Made by a program: the position numbers and the translations under genes. From contig CAIKXW010000412.1 of assembly GCA_903831485.1 (NCBI GenBank), forward strand, positions 1 through 11,855: a DNA stretch of 11,855 bases. The letters run 5' to 3'. Under the pieces are notes generated by a model. The model searched no databases and was not told the origin of the DNA. It saw nothing but the letters and a program-made list of their open reading frames with translations. The stretch's first letter is position 1. Each line of letters opens with the position of its first letter. The DNA comes from an uncultured Alphaproteobacteria bacterium (lineage in GTDB: Bacteria > Pseudomonadota > Alphaproteobacteria > Caulobacterales > Hyphomonadaceae). Shown one piece after another: positions 1 through 7,948 of the stretch.

Positions 1-17
1 CTCTACAGGCGGGCGTC

Positions 18-49
18 TTGACGACTGGGGCGGAGACATAACGTATACC
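18..49 (+). promoter_or_regulatory. possible lepB promoter
   Basis: TTGACG at 18-23 matches five of six bases of a sigma-70 -35 box. The only A/T-rich partner is TATACC at 44-49, which leaves a 20-bp spacer. That is longer than the usual 17, so the pairing is weak. The position, about 65 bp upstream of the lepB start, is reasonable. lepB could equally be read from a promoter left of the window. Confidence 0.22.
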
Positions 50-76
50 CCCTCGTAATTGCGGAAGCGGCTGCGT

Positions 77-102
77 GGGCCTTTTCGCGCCCGAAAAGGC
101 CC
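77..102 (+). promoter_or_regulatory. hairpin in lepB leader
   Basis: A perfect 11-bp inverted repeat: left arm GGGCCTTTTCG at 77-87, loop CGCC at 88-91, right arm CGAAAAGGCCC at 92-102. It ends one base before the lepB Shine-Dalgarno sequence AGGGA (104-108). No T-run follows it on either strand, so it is a poor intrinsic terminator. It could be a leader structure affecting lepB translation, an RNA-stability element, or a processed end of an upstream transcript. The fold is seen directly; the role is inference. Confidence 0.5.
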
Positions 103-115
103 CAGGGACCTGTAG

Positions 116-1045
116 ATGACCGACACCTCGACTGAGCGGCCGGCAGACGGCCAGCCGGCCGCCACGGCTGAGGCTGCGGCCGAGGCCAAGCCGGGCCTCA
201 AGAAGAAGCTGTTCCATGAGTTCCGCGAGACGGCGATGACGATCGCCATCTTCGTGCCGTTCTGGCTGGTGTTCTCCACCTTCGTCTACGAGCTGCGGTC
301 GATCCCGTCGGAATCGATGGTGCCGGCGCTGCAGGTCGGCGACCGGGTGGCGGTGGCTAAGTTCGCCTATGGCTACAACCGCAACTCGATCCCGTTCGGG
401 CTTGGCCTGATGGTGATCGGCGATGACGGGAAGAATCCGGAAGAGCGCTGGTTCGGCTCGACGCCGAAGCGCGGCGACGTGATCGTGTTCCAGCATCCGT
501 TCGACACCAACAAGGTGATGATCAAGCGCCTGATCGGCCTGCCGGGGGACTCTGTCGAGGTGAAGGGCGGGCGGCTGTTCCTGAACGACGCGGAGGTGTC
601 CCGCGAACGCGTGCGGACGACCACCTATGTGCCCGACGACAATATGAGCATCGCGACGGCCACGGAGTATCGCGAGACAATTCCGACCGGCGAGGGCGAG
701 AACACGAAGACCTATCTGATCCACGAATTCTCGGACTCGATGGCGCTGGATGAAACGCCCCGCTTCACGGTGCCTGCCGGGCATGTTTTCATGATGGGCG
801 ACAATCGCGACAACTCCGAAGACAGCCGCGCGCCATCGGGCCATCGCAGGCTTGCGACGCAGTTCCCGGAAGCCTGGCCGCTGAGGGGCGCGAGCCTCTC
901 GGAAGACCGGAGCAATGACGCGGTCGGCTATGTGCCGATGGACTATCTGATCGGCCGCGCCGAGACCGTGCTGTTCACCCTCCACGGCTGCAAGCAGGCG
1001 CCGGGCGCGGAATGCCCTGAAGGGCGGCTCTGGAAGGGGCTGTAG
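116..1045 (+). CDS. lepB: signal peptidase I
   Basis: This is the 309-aa membrane-bound serine protease (S26 family) that removes signal peptides from proteins exported by Sec or Tat. A charged cytoplasmic N-terminus of about 38 residues precedes one transmembrane segment (about 40-57), so the catalytic domain faces the periplasm. The nucleophile is Ser67 in SIPSESMVP and the general base is Lys137 in MIKRLIGLPGD. The conserved box MMGDNRDNSEDSR (226-238) is intact. It has one predicted membrane span where E. coli LepB has two, which is common in alphaproteobacteria. The start at 116 is backed by AGGGA seven bases upstream. In many relatives lepB is followed by rnc; here a GNAT-fold gene follows on the same strand after about 110 bp. 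The catalytic residues are all present, so it should be active. Confidence 0.97.
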   Translation: MTDTSTERPADGQPAATAEAAAEAKPGLKKKLFHEFRETAMTIAIFVPFWLVFSTFVYELRSIPSESMVPALQVGDRVAVAKFAYGYNRNSIPFGLGLMVIGDDGKNPEERWFGSTPKRGDVIVFQHPFDTNKVMIKRLIGLPGDSVEVKGGRLFLNDAEVSRERVRTTTYVPDDNMSIATATEYRETIPTGEGENTKTYLIHEFSDSMALDETPRFTVPAGHVFMMGDNRDNSEDSRAPSGHRRLATQFPEAWPLRGASLSEDRSNDAVGYVPMDYLIGRAETVLFTLHGCKQAPGAECPEGRLWKGL

Positions 1046-1048
1046 GCG

Positions 1049-1083
1049 CCGATCCGCCAATCGATAAAATTCGACCGATCCGC
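1049..1083. repeat. 9-bp direct repeat between lepB and GNAT gene
   Basis: CCGATCCGC occurs at 1049-1057 and again at 1075-1083, 26 bp apart start to start (about 2.5 helical turns). The two copies flank an A/T-rich core (AATCGATAAAATTCGA) that stands out in this GC-rich DNA. This is compatible with an operator or promoter region for the downstream gene. Chance is also possible for a repeat this short. Confidence 0.3.
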
Positions 1084-1154
1084 TAGCGCCGGAATTAAGC
1101 GTCAACGCGTTAGAAAGCCCCGCTGCGAGGGGATCGCGAGCGCGGGTTGGGTTG

Positions 1155-2339
1155 ATGCAGGTTTCCCTTAGGCATCCTTCTGAATTGACCGGAGCTGATG
1201 TCGGCGCGTGGCGAGCGCTGTGCGTGGCGGATGCAAGGCTGGACAATCCATTTCTGACGCCGGAGTTTGCGCAGGCCGTCGGGCGCGTGCGTGCGGATGC
1301 GCGTGTGCTGCTCGTGCGCGATGCCGCGGAATGTGTGCGGCTTGTCCTGCCGATGCAGGTTGCGGCGTCGGGTCTTGCTCGGCCGCTTGGCGCGCCGATG
1401 TGCGATGTGAACGGGCCAATCGGCGCGGTAGACGATCGGGTGCTGCTGCCGCAGGCGCTGGGGCGGGCCGGCGTTGCGGCCTACACATTCAGCGGGTGGT
1501 CTGGCGCGGCAGGCCTGAGCGGCGTGAAGGTGCGTGCGCGCGAAGGATCAGCGGTGGCCGACCTGCGTGGCGGGTTCGACGCGTGGCTGGAGGCGCAGCG
1601 CGAGCTGCATCCGAAACACTTCAAGAAGATGCGCCGCCTTGCACGGCAGGGAGAAAAGGATTTTGGCGCGGAAGCGGTGACGTTCGGTGAAGCGATGCCG
1701 GCAGACCTGGCCACGCTGATCGCCTGGAAGCGCGAGCAGTTCGCGCGCACGCGTCGGCACGACGTGCTCAGTGCACGCTGGACGCGCGCGCTTCTGGAGG
1801 AATGCGCATCGGCGTCGGGCGAGGGCCTGGGCGGCGTGATGGCGATCCTCCGCTATGGCGGAAAGATCGCGGCGGCTGAGTTCGGGCTGCGCAGCGGCGC
1901 GACGGTGCATGGCTGGATCGCCGGGTATGATCCTGCGTTCGCCTCGTGCTCGCCGGGGCTGGTCCTGCAGGAGCGTTTGCTGGAGCGCGCGGCGGCTTCT
2001 GGCGTTCGGACGGTTGTTCTCGGCACGGGCGAGGACCACTACAAGAAGCACTATGCGTCGTTCTATGCGCCCGTCGACGACGGCGTGGTGACGGCGGCAG
2101 GGCTGGCTGGCGGGCCGCGGGCGATGGCGGCGGGGCTTCTGCACGCGATGGAGCAGGGGCGATTCGGCGCCGCCTCGCGGCTGGCAGGGCGGACGCGGCG
2201 GCGGCTGGACGTCATACTGGCGGTCGAGACCAGCACGGGCGGGCAGCTGCGCGGGGTGCGGCGGGCGCTGGGGGAGGATCCGGCGATTGGCCGCATGCGG
2301 ACTGCCCTGAAGGCTGCCCTGCGGGTAGCGCCGTTCTGA
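1155..2339 (+). CDS. GNAT-fold acyltransferase, CelD/BioF2-like
   Basis: A 394-aa soluble protein resembling the Acetyltransf_6 (CelD/BcsL, BioF2-like) branch of the GNAT superfamily, which is related in fold to FemAB. The N-terminal half (about 1-140) is a degenerate first GNAT-like lobe. The better conserved half (about 150-305) holds the basic helix HPKHFKKMRRLARQGEKDF, the strand GKIAAAEFGLRSG, the block VHGWIAGYDPAFASCSPG, and the closing strand VVLGTGEDHYKKHYAS. Relatives usually transfer acyl or aminoacyl groups in polysaccharide or cell-envelope modification, but the substrate cannot be read from sequence. The start is ATG 1155; an in-frame TTG lies immediately before it and neither has a strong ribosome binding site. 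It may be transcribed from its own promoter in 1046-1154. Family placement is fairly sure; function is open. Confidence 0.82.
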   Translation: MQVSLRHPSELTGADVGAWRALCVADARLDNPFLTPEFAQAVGRVRADARVLLVRDAAECVRLVLPMQVAASGLARPLGAPMCDVNGPIGAVDDRVLLPQALGRAGVAAYTFSGWSGAAGLSGVKVRAREGSAVADLRGGFDAWLEAQRELHPKHFKKMRRLARQGEKDFGAEAVTFGEAMPADLATLIAWKREQFARTRRHDVLSARWTRALLEECASASGEGLGGVMAILRYGGKIAAAEFGLRSGATVHGWIAGYDPAFASCSPGLVLQERLLERAAASGVRTVVLGTGEDHYKKHYASFYAPVDDGVVTAAGLAGGPRAMAAGLLHAMEQGRFGAASRLAGRTRRRLDVILAVETSTGGQLRGVRRALGEDPAIGRMRTALKAALRVAPF

Positions 2340-2423
2340 AACCAGGGCGGTTTTCCGGGAGTTCCCGGGCTTCGCTACACAAGCCAGTTGGTTTTCTGGC
2401 GCGAGGCGCTAAAGCCCTTGCGC

Positions 2424-3059
2424 ATGGACGCAGTCGTCAAACCTGTTGACCGGCCATCTGACCGGCCCGCCAAGGCCGCGCCTCCCGGGCGCATCATCGT
2501 CGTGCGCCATGGACGCCCGCAGGTGATTCCCAAGGAAGGCCCGCCCATGGGCTGGAAGGATTACAAGGCGTGGTGGGCGAAGTACGAGCTCAGTTCCCTC
2601 AAGGAGGGGCAGCGGTGCCCCGAGGCGCTGCTGAGCCAGATCAGCGATGACGCGATCATCATGTCGAGCGCGCGACGGCGGGCGATCGAGACGGCGGGCC
2701 AGCTCGGGCGCGGGCGCGATGTAAAGCACGATGCAATGTTCAACGAGGCGCCGTTGCCTGCGCCGAAGCTCGGCATCTTTCCGATGCGGCCGAAGAACTG
2801 GAACAAGATTGCACGCCTGCTCTGGATGCTGGGGCATAGCGGCGGCGAGGAACATGTCAGCGACGCCAAGCGCCGCGCGGCGAAGGCGGCCGAGGTGCTG
2901 GTGCAGGCAGCACAGGAAAGCGGCGGGCGCGATGTGGTGCTTGCCGCGCACGGCTGGTTCAACCGCATGTTGCGGCCGCAGTTGAAGAAGCGCGGCTGGG
3001 CGAACGTCCACGACGGCGGCGACAAATACTGGTCGTTCAGGATTTATCAGAAGCGGTAG
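2424..3059 (+). CDS. histidine phosphatase family protein (SixA/PGAM-like)
   Basis: A 211-aa protein of the histidine phosphatase (phosphoglycerate mutase-like) superfamily, which works through a phosphohistidine intermediate. The signature VVRHGRP gives the nucleophilic His29 with Arg28. A second arginine comes from SSARRRAIETA (about 81-91), an acidic residue is Glu108 in NEAPLP, and the second histidine is His176 in LAAHGWFNRM. The catalytic set is therefore complete. A proline-rich N-terminal extension of about 22 residues precedes the core. I chose ATG 2424; a TTG 36 bases upstream is in frame but has no clear ribosome binding site. It lies in the same direction just ahead of xseB and may share its transcript. 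The substrate (protein phosphohistidine, sugar phosphate or isoprenoid phosphate) is unknown. Confidence 0.82.
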   Translation: MDAVVKPVDRPSDRPAKAAPPGRIIVVRHGRPQVIPKEGPPMGWKDYKAWWAKYELSSLKEGQRCPEALLSQISDDAIIMSSARRRAIETAGQLGRGRDVKHDAMFNEAPLPAPKLGIFPMRPKNWNKIARLLWMLGHSGGEEHVSDAKRRAAKAAEVLVQAAQESGGRDVVLAAHGWFNRMLRPQLKKRGWANVHDGGDKYWSFRIYQKR

Positions 3060-3136
3060 GCAGGGTTGCAGCTCCAGCGCGCGCGCTTGCCTCATGGCTC
3101 GATGCGCCTATGGTGCACAACATTCTGGAGGCGGGC

Positions 3137-3388
3137 ATGGCGAAGGCAGAGGCCGGACCTGATATTGCAACCATGAGCTTCGAGGACGCGTTGCGCGAAC
3201 TCGAGCAGATCGTGCACAGGCTGGAAGCTGGCGATGTGCCGCTGGATGACTCGATCCGCATCTATGAGCGCGGCGCTGCGTTGAAGGCGTATTGCGACAA
3301 GCGGCTGAAAGAGGCGGAGCTGAAGATCGAGAAGGTCAAGGTCGCCGCGGACGGCGCAAAGGGACTGGAACCCGCTGATGATCTTTAG
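3137..3388 (+). CDS. xseB: exodeoxyribonuclease VII small subunit
   Basis: This 83-aa protein is the small subunit of exonuclease VII, which binds XseA and degrades single-stranded DNA in both directions to oligonucleotides. The hallmark block MSFEDALRELEQIVHRLE is followed by GDVPLDDSIRIYERGAAL, then a charged helix CDKRLKEAELKIEKV. The length is normal for the family. The start at 3137 is decided by a strong TGGAGGC at 3126-3132. An upstream in-frame ATG at 3110 would add nine unconserved residues. The large subunit gene xseA is not in the window, as is usual. The gene sits directly upstream of ispA and dxs, the conserved alphaproteobacterial order, probably as one operon. Confidence 0.96.
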   Translation: MAKAEAGPDIATMSFEDALRELEQIVHRLEAGDVPLDDSIRIYERGAALKAYCDKRLKEAELKIEKVKVAADGAKGLEPADDL

Positions 3389-3424
3389 TCATCGATCGGC
3401 AGTGGCAAGATTCAGGGTGATCAA

Positions 3425-4330
3425 GTGATCTACACGATCAACCCGGCATTCGAGCAGCGGCTCAACGAGGTGGCGGACCGCATCACGGTCGCGCTTGACC
3501 AGCTGATCCCGCCTGCGTCGGGGCCGGAAGCTCAGCTGATGCGCGCGATGCGGCATGGCGCGCTGAGCAAGGGCAAGCGCCTCCGTCCGTTCATCACCAT
3601 CGAAGTCGGCCGCATGTTCGGCGCGCAGGAGAAGGCGCTGCTGCGCGGTGCGGCTGCGGTCGAGTGCATGCACGCCTACTCGCTGATCCATGACGACCTG
3701 CCGTGCATGGACGACGACGATTACCGCCGCGGCCAGCCGACGGTGCACAAGGCTTTCGACGAGGCCACAGCCGTGCTGGCGGGCGACGCGCTGCAGGCGC
3801 TGGCATTCGAGATCATGATTTCGCCGGAGACGCATCGCGACGCCTCCATGCGGTGCAAGCTGGTGGAGCGGCTGGCGCTGGCGTCGGGTGCGCGCGGCAT
3901 GGTCGGCGGGCAGATGATCGACATGCACCCGATGGCCGATGGCGAGGAACCGCTGCAGGTGCTCACACGGATGCAGCGACTGAAAACCGGGGCGCTGATC
4001 ACGCTGGCCGGTGAGGTCGGGGCGCTGCTGGGCGGCGCGACCGAGGCCGAGCGGCATGCCATTTCAGGCTATACAAACGACCTGGGGCTGGCTTTTCAGA
4101 TTGTGGACGACCTGTTAGATGTGGAGGGGGATCCTTCGATCCTTGGCAAGGCGACTTCCAAGGACCTCGACGCGGGGAAAATGAACTTTGTGTCCTTGCT
4201 GGGGGTCGAAGGGGCCCAGGACAGGGTGCTCTATCTCGCCGCCCAGGCGAAACAACATCTGGCGTCCTTCGGGTCGAGGGCGACATCTCTCCTTCACACG
4301 GTCGACTTTGTACTCAACCGCCGCCATTAA
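3425..4330 (+). CDS. ispA: farnesyl diphosphate synthase (polyprenyl synthetase)
   Basis: This 301-aa trans-prenyltransferase joins isopentenyl diphosphate to dimethylallyl and then geranyl diphosphate to give farnesyl diphosphate, the precursor of ubiquinone side chains and undecaprenyl carrier. The first aspartate-rich motif is DDLPCMDDDD (90-99), with the two-residue insertion typical of bacterial FPP synthases. The second is DDLLDVEGD (228-236). GKRLRP (about 50-55) and GGQMIDM (about 161-167) are other substrate-binding blocks. The residues just before the first motif (HAYSLIH) match the IspA type rather than longer-chain synthases. Translation starts at GTG 3425, after AGGG about nine bases upstream; no ATG is nearby. 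It follows xseB by 36 bp and is followed closely by dxs. Confidence 0.96.
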   Translation: MIYTINPAFEQRLNEVADRITVALDQLIPPASGPEAQLMRAMRHGALSKGKRLRPFITIEVGRMFGAQEKALLRGAAAVECMHAYSLIHDDLPCMDDDDYRRGQPTVHKAFDEATAVLAGDALQALAFEIMISPETHRDASMRCKLVERLALASGARGMVGGQMIDMHPMADGEEPLQVLTRMQRLKTGALITLAGEVGALLGGATEAERHAISGYTNDLGLAFQIVDDLLDVEGDPSILGKATSKDLDAGKMNFVSLLGVEGAQDRVLYLAAQAKQHLASFGSRATSLLHTVDFVLNRRH

Positions 4331-4360
4331 TGATCCCGAATGCGCGGACAGGGATATGGC

Positions 4361-6274
4361 ATGACCACAGCGACCCCATTGCTCGACCAGATCCAGTCGC
4401 CTGCCGACCTTAAAGGGCGGAACAAGGCCGAGCTTCGCCAGATCGCTGACGAGTTGCGCGCCGAGACGATCAGCGCGGTATCGGTGACCGGGGGGCATCT
4501 CGGGGCTGGTCTGGGCGTTGTCGAGCTGACCGTCGCCATCCATGCCGTGTTCGACACGCCGGCGGACAGGCTCGTGTGGGACGTTGGCCACCAGGCTTAT
4601 CCGCACAAGATCCTGACCGGGCGCCGCTCGCGCATCCGCACGCTTCGCCAGGGCGGCGGCCTGTCCGGCTTCACCAAGCGCGACGAGAGCGAATACGATC
4701 CGTTCGGTGCGGCCCATGCGGGCACGTCGGTTTCAGCAGCCGCCGGCTTCGCCGTGGCGCGCGACCTGCTCGATCGCGACAACCGTGTGATCGCGGTTGT
4801 CGGCGACGGCGCGATGAGCGCAGGCATGATCTACGAGGCGATGAACAATGCCGGCGCGATGCATGCCCCGCTGATCGTCATCCTCAACGACAACGACATG
4901 TCGATCGCCCCGCCGGTCGGCGCGGTCAGCCATTACCTGTCGCGCACGGTGTCGTCCAAGGGCTACCGCAAGGTGCGCAAGCTCGCCAAGCGGGTGACGC
5001 GGAAGATCGGCATCGAGGGCATCGTGAAGAAGGCGGAGCATTCGATCCGCAACTTCAACATGGGCGGCGACATGTTCGACGCACTGGGCTTCTATTATAT
5101 CGGCCCGATCGACGGGCATGACATGGATGCGCTGGTCGACGTGCTGGAGAATGCACGCGACATGCAGAACGGGCCGGTGCTGGTCCATGTCGTCACGCAG
5201 AAGGGCAAGGGGTATGACCCTGCCGAGAATGCCGACGACAAGTATCATGGCGTCTCCAAGTTCAACGTGGTGACGGGCGAGCAGGCCAAGGCGAAAGCCG
5301 GGCCGCCGAGCTACACGAAAGTCTTCGCGAAGGAGATGGTCCGCCTGGCGGAGAAGGATCCGCTGGTGGTCGGCATCACCGCGGCGATGCCGTCGGGCAC
5401 CGGCCTCGACCTGTTCGGCGAGAAGTTTCCGGAACGCTGCTTCGACGTTGGCATCGCCGAACAGCACGCAGTGACATTTGCCGCGGGTCTTGCCGCTGAG
5501 GGCATGAAGCCGTTTGCGGCGATCTATTCGACCTTCCTGCAGCGCGGCTATGACAGCGTCGTGCACGACGTGGCGATCCAGAAGCTGCCGGTGCGGTTTG
5601 CGCTCGATCGTGCGGGCCTTGTCGGCGCCGATGGCGCGACGCACGCGGGTACGTTCGATATCGGATTCCTTGGCGCGCTGCCGGGCATGGTGCTGATGGC
5701 GGCGGCCGACGAGGTCGAGCTGCAGCGCATGGTGGCGACGGCGCACGCGATCGACGATCGCCCGAGCGCATTCCGCTATCCACGCGGCGAGGGCATTGGC
5801 CTGCAGATGCTCGACGATCCGCAGCCGCTGGAGATCGGCAAGGGCCGCATCGTCAAGCAGGGCACAGCGGTTGCGATCCTCTCCTATGGCGCGCGGATGC
5901 AGGAATGCCTGCGTGCGGCGGACATGCTGGACAAGCAGGGGCTGTCGACGACAGTTGCCGACGCGCGGTTCGCCAAGCCGCTCGACGAGGCGCTGATCGC
6001 GCAGCTTGCCAAGAACCACGAAGTGCTGATCACGATCGAGGAGGGCGCACGGGGCGGCTTCGGCGCATTTGTGCTGCATTCGCTGGCCGAGCGCGGCCTG
6101 CTCGACAAGGGGCTCCGCATCCGCACGCTGACGCTGCCCGACGTGTTCCAGGACCATGACAGCCCGGAGAAGATGTACGAGTTTGCGGGGCTGGATGCGC
6201 GCTCCATCGCGGCGAGCGCGATCAAGGCGCTGGGGCGTGGCGATGAGCGGGCGCTGAAGCTGATCGTGGGGTAG
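4361..6274 (+). CDS. dxs: 1-deoxy-D-xylulose-5-phosphate synthase
   Basis: This 637-aa cytoplasmic thiamine-diphosphate enzyme condenses pyruvate with glyceraldehyde 3-phosphate to DXP, the entry step of the MEP isoprenoid pathway; DXP also feeds thiamine and pyridoxal synthesis. The thiamine-diphosphate motif begins at GDGAMSAGM (about 148) and runs to [14 protein letters not shown]. Conserved histidines lie in [10 protein letters not shown] and [15 protein letters not shown]. The catalytic glutamate is about Glu367 in [22 protein letters not shown] and the C-terminal transketolase domain (DVFQDHDSP) complete the normal length. I chose ATG 4361, supported by AGGGA about eight bases upstream. 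ATG 4340 is in frame and would add seven residues, but its upstream sequence is poor. It is the last gene of the rightward block, and no terminator hairpin follows its stop. Confidence 0.97.
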   Translation: MTTATPLLDQIQSPADLKGRNKAELRQIADELRAETISAVSVTGGHLGAGLGVVELTVAIHAVFDTPADRLVWDVGHQAYPHKILTGRRSRIRTLRQGGGLSGFTKRDESEYDPFGAAHAGTSVSAAAGFAVARDLLDRDNRVIAVVGDGAMSAGMIYEAMNNAGAMHAPLIVILNDNDMSIAPPVGAVSHYLSRTVSSKGYRKVRKLAKRVTRKIGIEGIVKKAEHSIRNFNMGGDMFDALGFYYIGPIDGHDMDALVDVLENARDMQNGPVLVHVVTQKGKGYDPAENADDKYHGVSKFNVVTGEQAKAKAGPPSYTKVFAKEMVRLAEKDPLVVGITAAMPSGTGLDLFGEKFPERCFDVGIAEQHAVTFAAGLAAEGMKPFAAIYSTFLQRGYDSVVHDVAIQKLPVRFALDRAGLVGADGATHAGTFDIGFLGALPGMVLMAAADEVELQRMVATAHAIDDRPSAFRYPRGEGIGLQMLDDPQPLEIGKGRIVKQGTAVAILSYGARMQECLRAADMLDKQGLSTTVADARFAKPLDEALIAQLAKNHEVLITIEEGARGGFGAFVLHSLAERGLLDKGLRIRTLTLPDVFQDHDSPEKMYEFAGLDARSIAASAIKALGRGDERALKLIVG

Positions 6275-6277
6275 GGC

Positions 6278-7327
6278 TCAGTCGCCCCCGCCTGCAGTCT
6301 CGCTGATCACGCTCTCCACCTTGCGGCGAACGTCCGGGCCGGCGAGGTATTCGCCGATATCTTCCAGCATCTGATTGCCGGGTGCGAATTCCACCACATA
6401 GGCGACGACGTCGACTGTCGCGCGCGGGTCGTAGGACTTTACGCCGGGCACGGGCATCCAGCCTGATTGCAGCGCCGTCAGCGCCGCGTCCTTGTAGTCG
6501 CCTGCGCGCGCCCCAGGGAGGCGGATGCCGCCGACCGCGAATTTTGCGGCGAGTTCGGGGGCGCCGGCGTCAGGCCCCTGGGCGTTCGCAACGGTGCGCG
6601 TCGTGGCGAGCCCGTAGTTCACGATCAGCGCGAGGTCACGCGTCGGTGCTGCGCCGATAGACTGGAAGCGGTTGATGTAAAGGCGGTCCAGCTTCAGCCG
6701 GAAGTAAGGCGGGGAGATCGCGGGGTTCCAGAAGGCCGGCGCGCCGGTGTCGGCTGTGTCGCCGTTCGACGCTGTCAGGGCGCCGCCGCCGATGTCGCCT
6801 GATGTCTCGATGTAGCCGATCGCGAACAGATCGGGCGTCCGCGTGAGCTTGAGCCGCGTCCACATCTCGCGGAGATCCGGCGGGAGTGTCTCTGCAAGCG
6901 CCTGCGGTTCGGGACCGTAGCCATTGCGGACGATGTACATGCAGCGCATGGCCGGATTGATCGACACGTCGCCGTTGCCTGGGCTGGTGTAGAACAGGCC
7001 GCCATTGGCGCCGACGGAGCGGGTGACGTCATCCTGGCCAGCGCGCTTGAGATAGTTGCCGAATGACTCGAAGGCGATGCCCCCGATATTGCTGATCATG
7101 TTGAGCGCCAGGCCGGGCAGGCTGTAATCTTCCGGCCCTGCGCCAGCGTCCGGCGAGCCGCGATCAGGCATGACCGGTGGCGGGGCGGCCTGTGGGCAGC
7201 GGTCGTCGAGCAGGACCCGGAGATCGCCAGCCCCGCCGCCGATGTACCCGTCAGGAGAGGAGGGCGCTGGCGTGATCGCGCAACCAGCGAACGCTAGCAT
7301 GCAACCAAGTCCGATCGCGCGTTTCAT
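6278..7327 (-). CDS. predicted lipoprotein of unknown function
   Basis: A 349-aa protein with a lipoprotein-type signal peptide: MKRAIGLGCMLAFAGCAITP, with the likely lipidated cysteine at about residue 16. Phe at the -3 position of the lipobox is tolerated but not ideal. A proline- and glycine-rich linker follows, then a soluble domain with alternating strand-like segments (FAIGYIETSG, YFRLKLDRLYINRF, LALIVNYGLATTRT, VDVVAYVVEFAPG). I do not recognise the family. The repeated pattern of long strands suggests a beta-rich periplasmic or outer-membrane-anchored domain, which is inference. The start at 7327 has AGGGG about nine bases upstream; the in-frame ATG at 7336 is only a base or two from that AGGGG, too close to use it. 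Its stop lies 3 bp from the dxs stop, tail to tail. Confidence 0.8.
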   Translation of the reverse strand: MKRAIGLGCMLAFAGCAITPAPSSPDGYIGGGAGDLRVLLDDRCPQAAPPPVMPDRGSPDAGAGPEDYSLPGLALNMISNIGGIAFESFGNYLKRAGQDDVTRSVGANGGLFYTSPGNGDVSINPAMRCMYIVRNGYGPEPQALAETLPPDLREMWTRLKLTRTPDLFAIGYIETSGDIGGGALTASNGDTADTGAPAFWNPAISPPYFRLKLDRLYINRFQSIGAAPTRDLALIVNYGLATTRTVANAQGPDAGAPELAAKFAVGGIRLPGARAGDYKDAALTALQSGWMPVPGVKSYDPRATVDVVAYVVEFAPGNQMLEDIGEYLAGPDVRRKVESVISETAGGGD

Positions 7328-7427
7328 GCCCGTCATCCCCTGAAGTCCGAGAGAGGACTGTTCCGGGTGCTCATGAATTGCGCAAGATCAAACGCCGATA
7401 TCGCGAGTGCGGCAGCGACCTGCCGTA

Positions 7428-7883
7428 TCAGGCGAACTCGCGGAAGGTCGACAGGAAAGACTCGATGTGGACATTGACCTGGGCCACCTCCGAGAGCGGC
7501 GCCGGATCGTCGTCGGCGACACGTGCTGTGAGGTCGATGAGCCAGTCGCGCTGCGCCGGGTGCAGGGCGTGGGCGCCGACATAGCCCATGCTCCACTGCG
7601 GGAAGCCGCGATCGTCGATGGCCCTGGATTCGAGAGTGATCACCCCGCTGTGCCGCGTGTCTCGCGAGATGGTGGCGAAGGTTCGCTCGAGCGTGTCGGC
7701 GCCGCCCTCGAGCACCTGGAAGAAGCACCCGTCGTGGAAGAGCAGCATGCCCGTCAGACCGCGCGCCGAATTGTTGCTGCGCGAGACTGCAAGGATCTGA
7801 TCGAGCTCGGCTTACGGGAAACGGCTCGAAGCGGCGCTGATATAGATCAGGCGGCGCAGTTGTGTGTCGGTCTGGATTGTCAT
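7428..7883 (-). pseudogene. BLUF blue-light sensor protein, broken by an in-frame stop
   Basis: Read through one stop, this is a 151-codon single-domain BLUF flavoprotein. It starts MTIQTDTQLRRLIYISAASS, with a strong GGAGG seven bases before the ATG at 7883. Codon 24 is TAA (7814-7812); after it the same frame resumes with AELDQILAVSRSNN and runs to the stop at 7428. Against AppA, a constant offset of seven residues places Tyr14 (Y21), Asn38 (N45), Gln56 (Q63) and Trp97 (W104), so every flavin/photocycle residue is kept. There is no frameshift or other defect. The change is one base away from GAA, CAA or AAA. It may be a recent nonsense mutation, a read-through codon or a base-call error. 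Short BLUF proteins normally pass a light signal to a partner; none is obvious next door. Confidence 0.85.
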
Positions 7884-7948
7884 GTTGCGCCTCCACAGAC
7901 CGTCAATTTGTAGCTCAAGAGAGTTATCGCTCAGCTAGAGAAGCCCCT

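Noticed and set aside
1..58. Possible C-terminal end of an upstream gene at the left edge
   Set aside because: All three frames close within 58 bases and none shows a recognisable protein ending.
1094..1115. TTAA...TTAG pair resembling a CtrA site
   Set aside because: The spacing is 11 bases rather than the required 7, and the second half does not match.
2355..2368. CCGGGA-GT-TCCCGG inverted repeat after the GNAT gene
   Set aside because: The stem is six base pairs with a two-base loop and no T-run; too weak to call.
2409..3095. Open frame antisense to the histidine phosphatase
   Set aside because: It is a shadow of a gene with complete catalytic motifs, and its composition is not protein-like.
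3389..4057. Open frame antisense to ispA (222 codons)
   Set aside because: It lies entirely opposite ispA, is Arg/His/Gln-rich and has no recognisable domain.
4733..6157. 474-codon open frame antisense to dxs
   Set aside because: It mirrors the highly conserved dxs gene; its translation is Arg/His-rich and low in normal protein character. GC-rich third positions produce such shadows.
7333..7896. 187-codon open frame overlapping the BLUF region in another frame
   Set aside because: Only the neighbouring frame shows BLUF homology on both sides of the stop; this frame is Arg/His-rich with no motifs. A frameshift explanation is not needed because the BLUF frame is constant.
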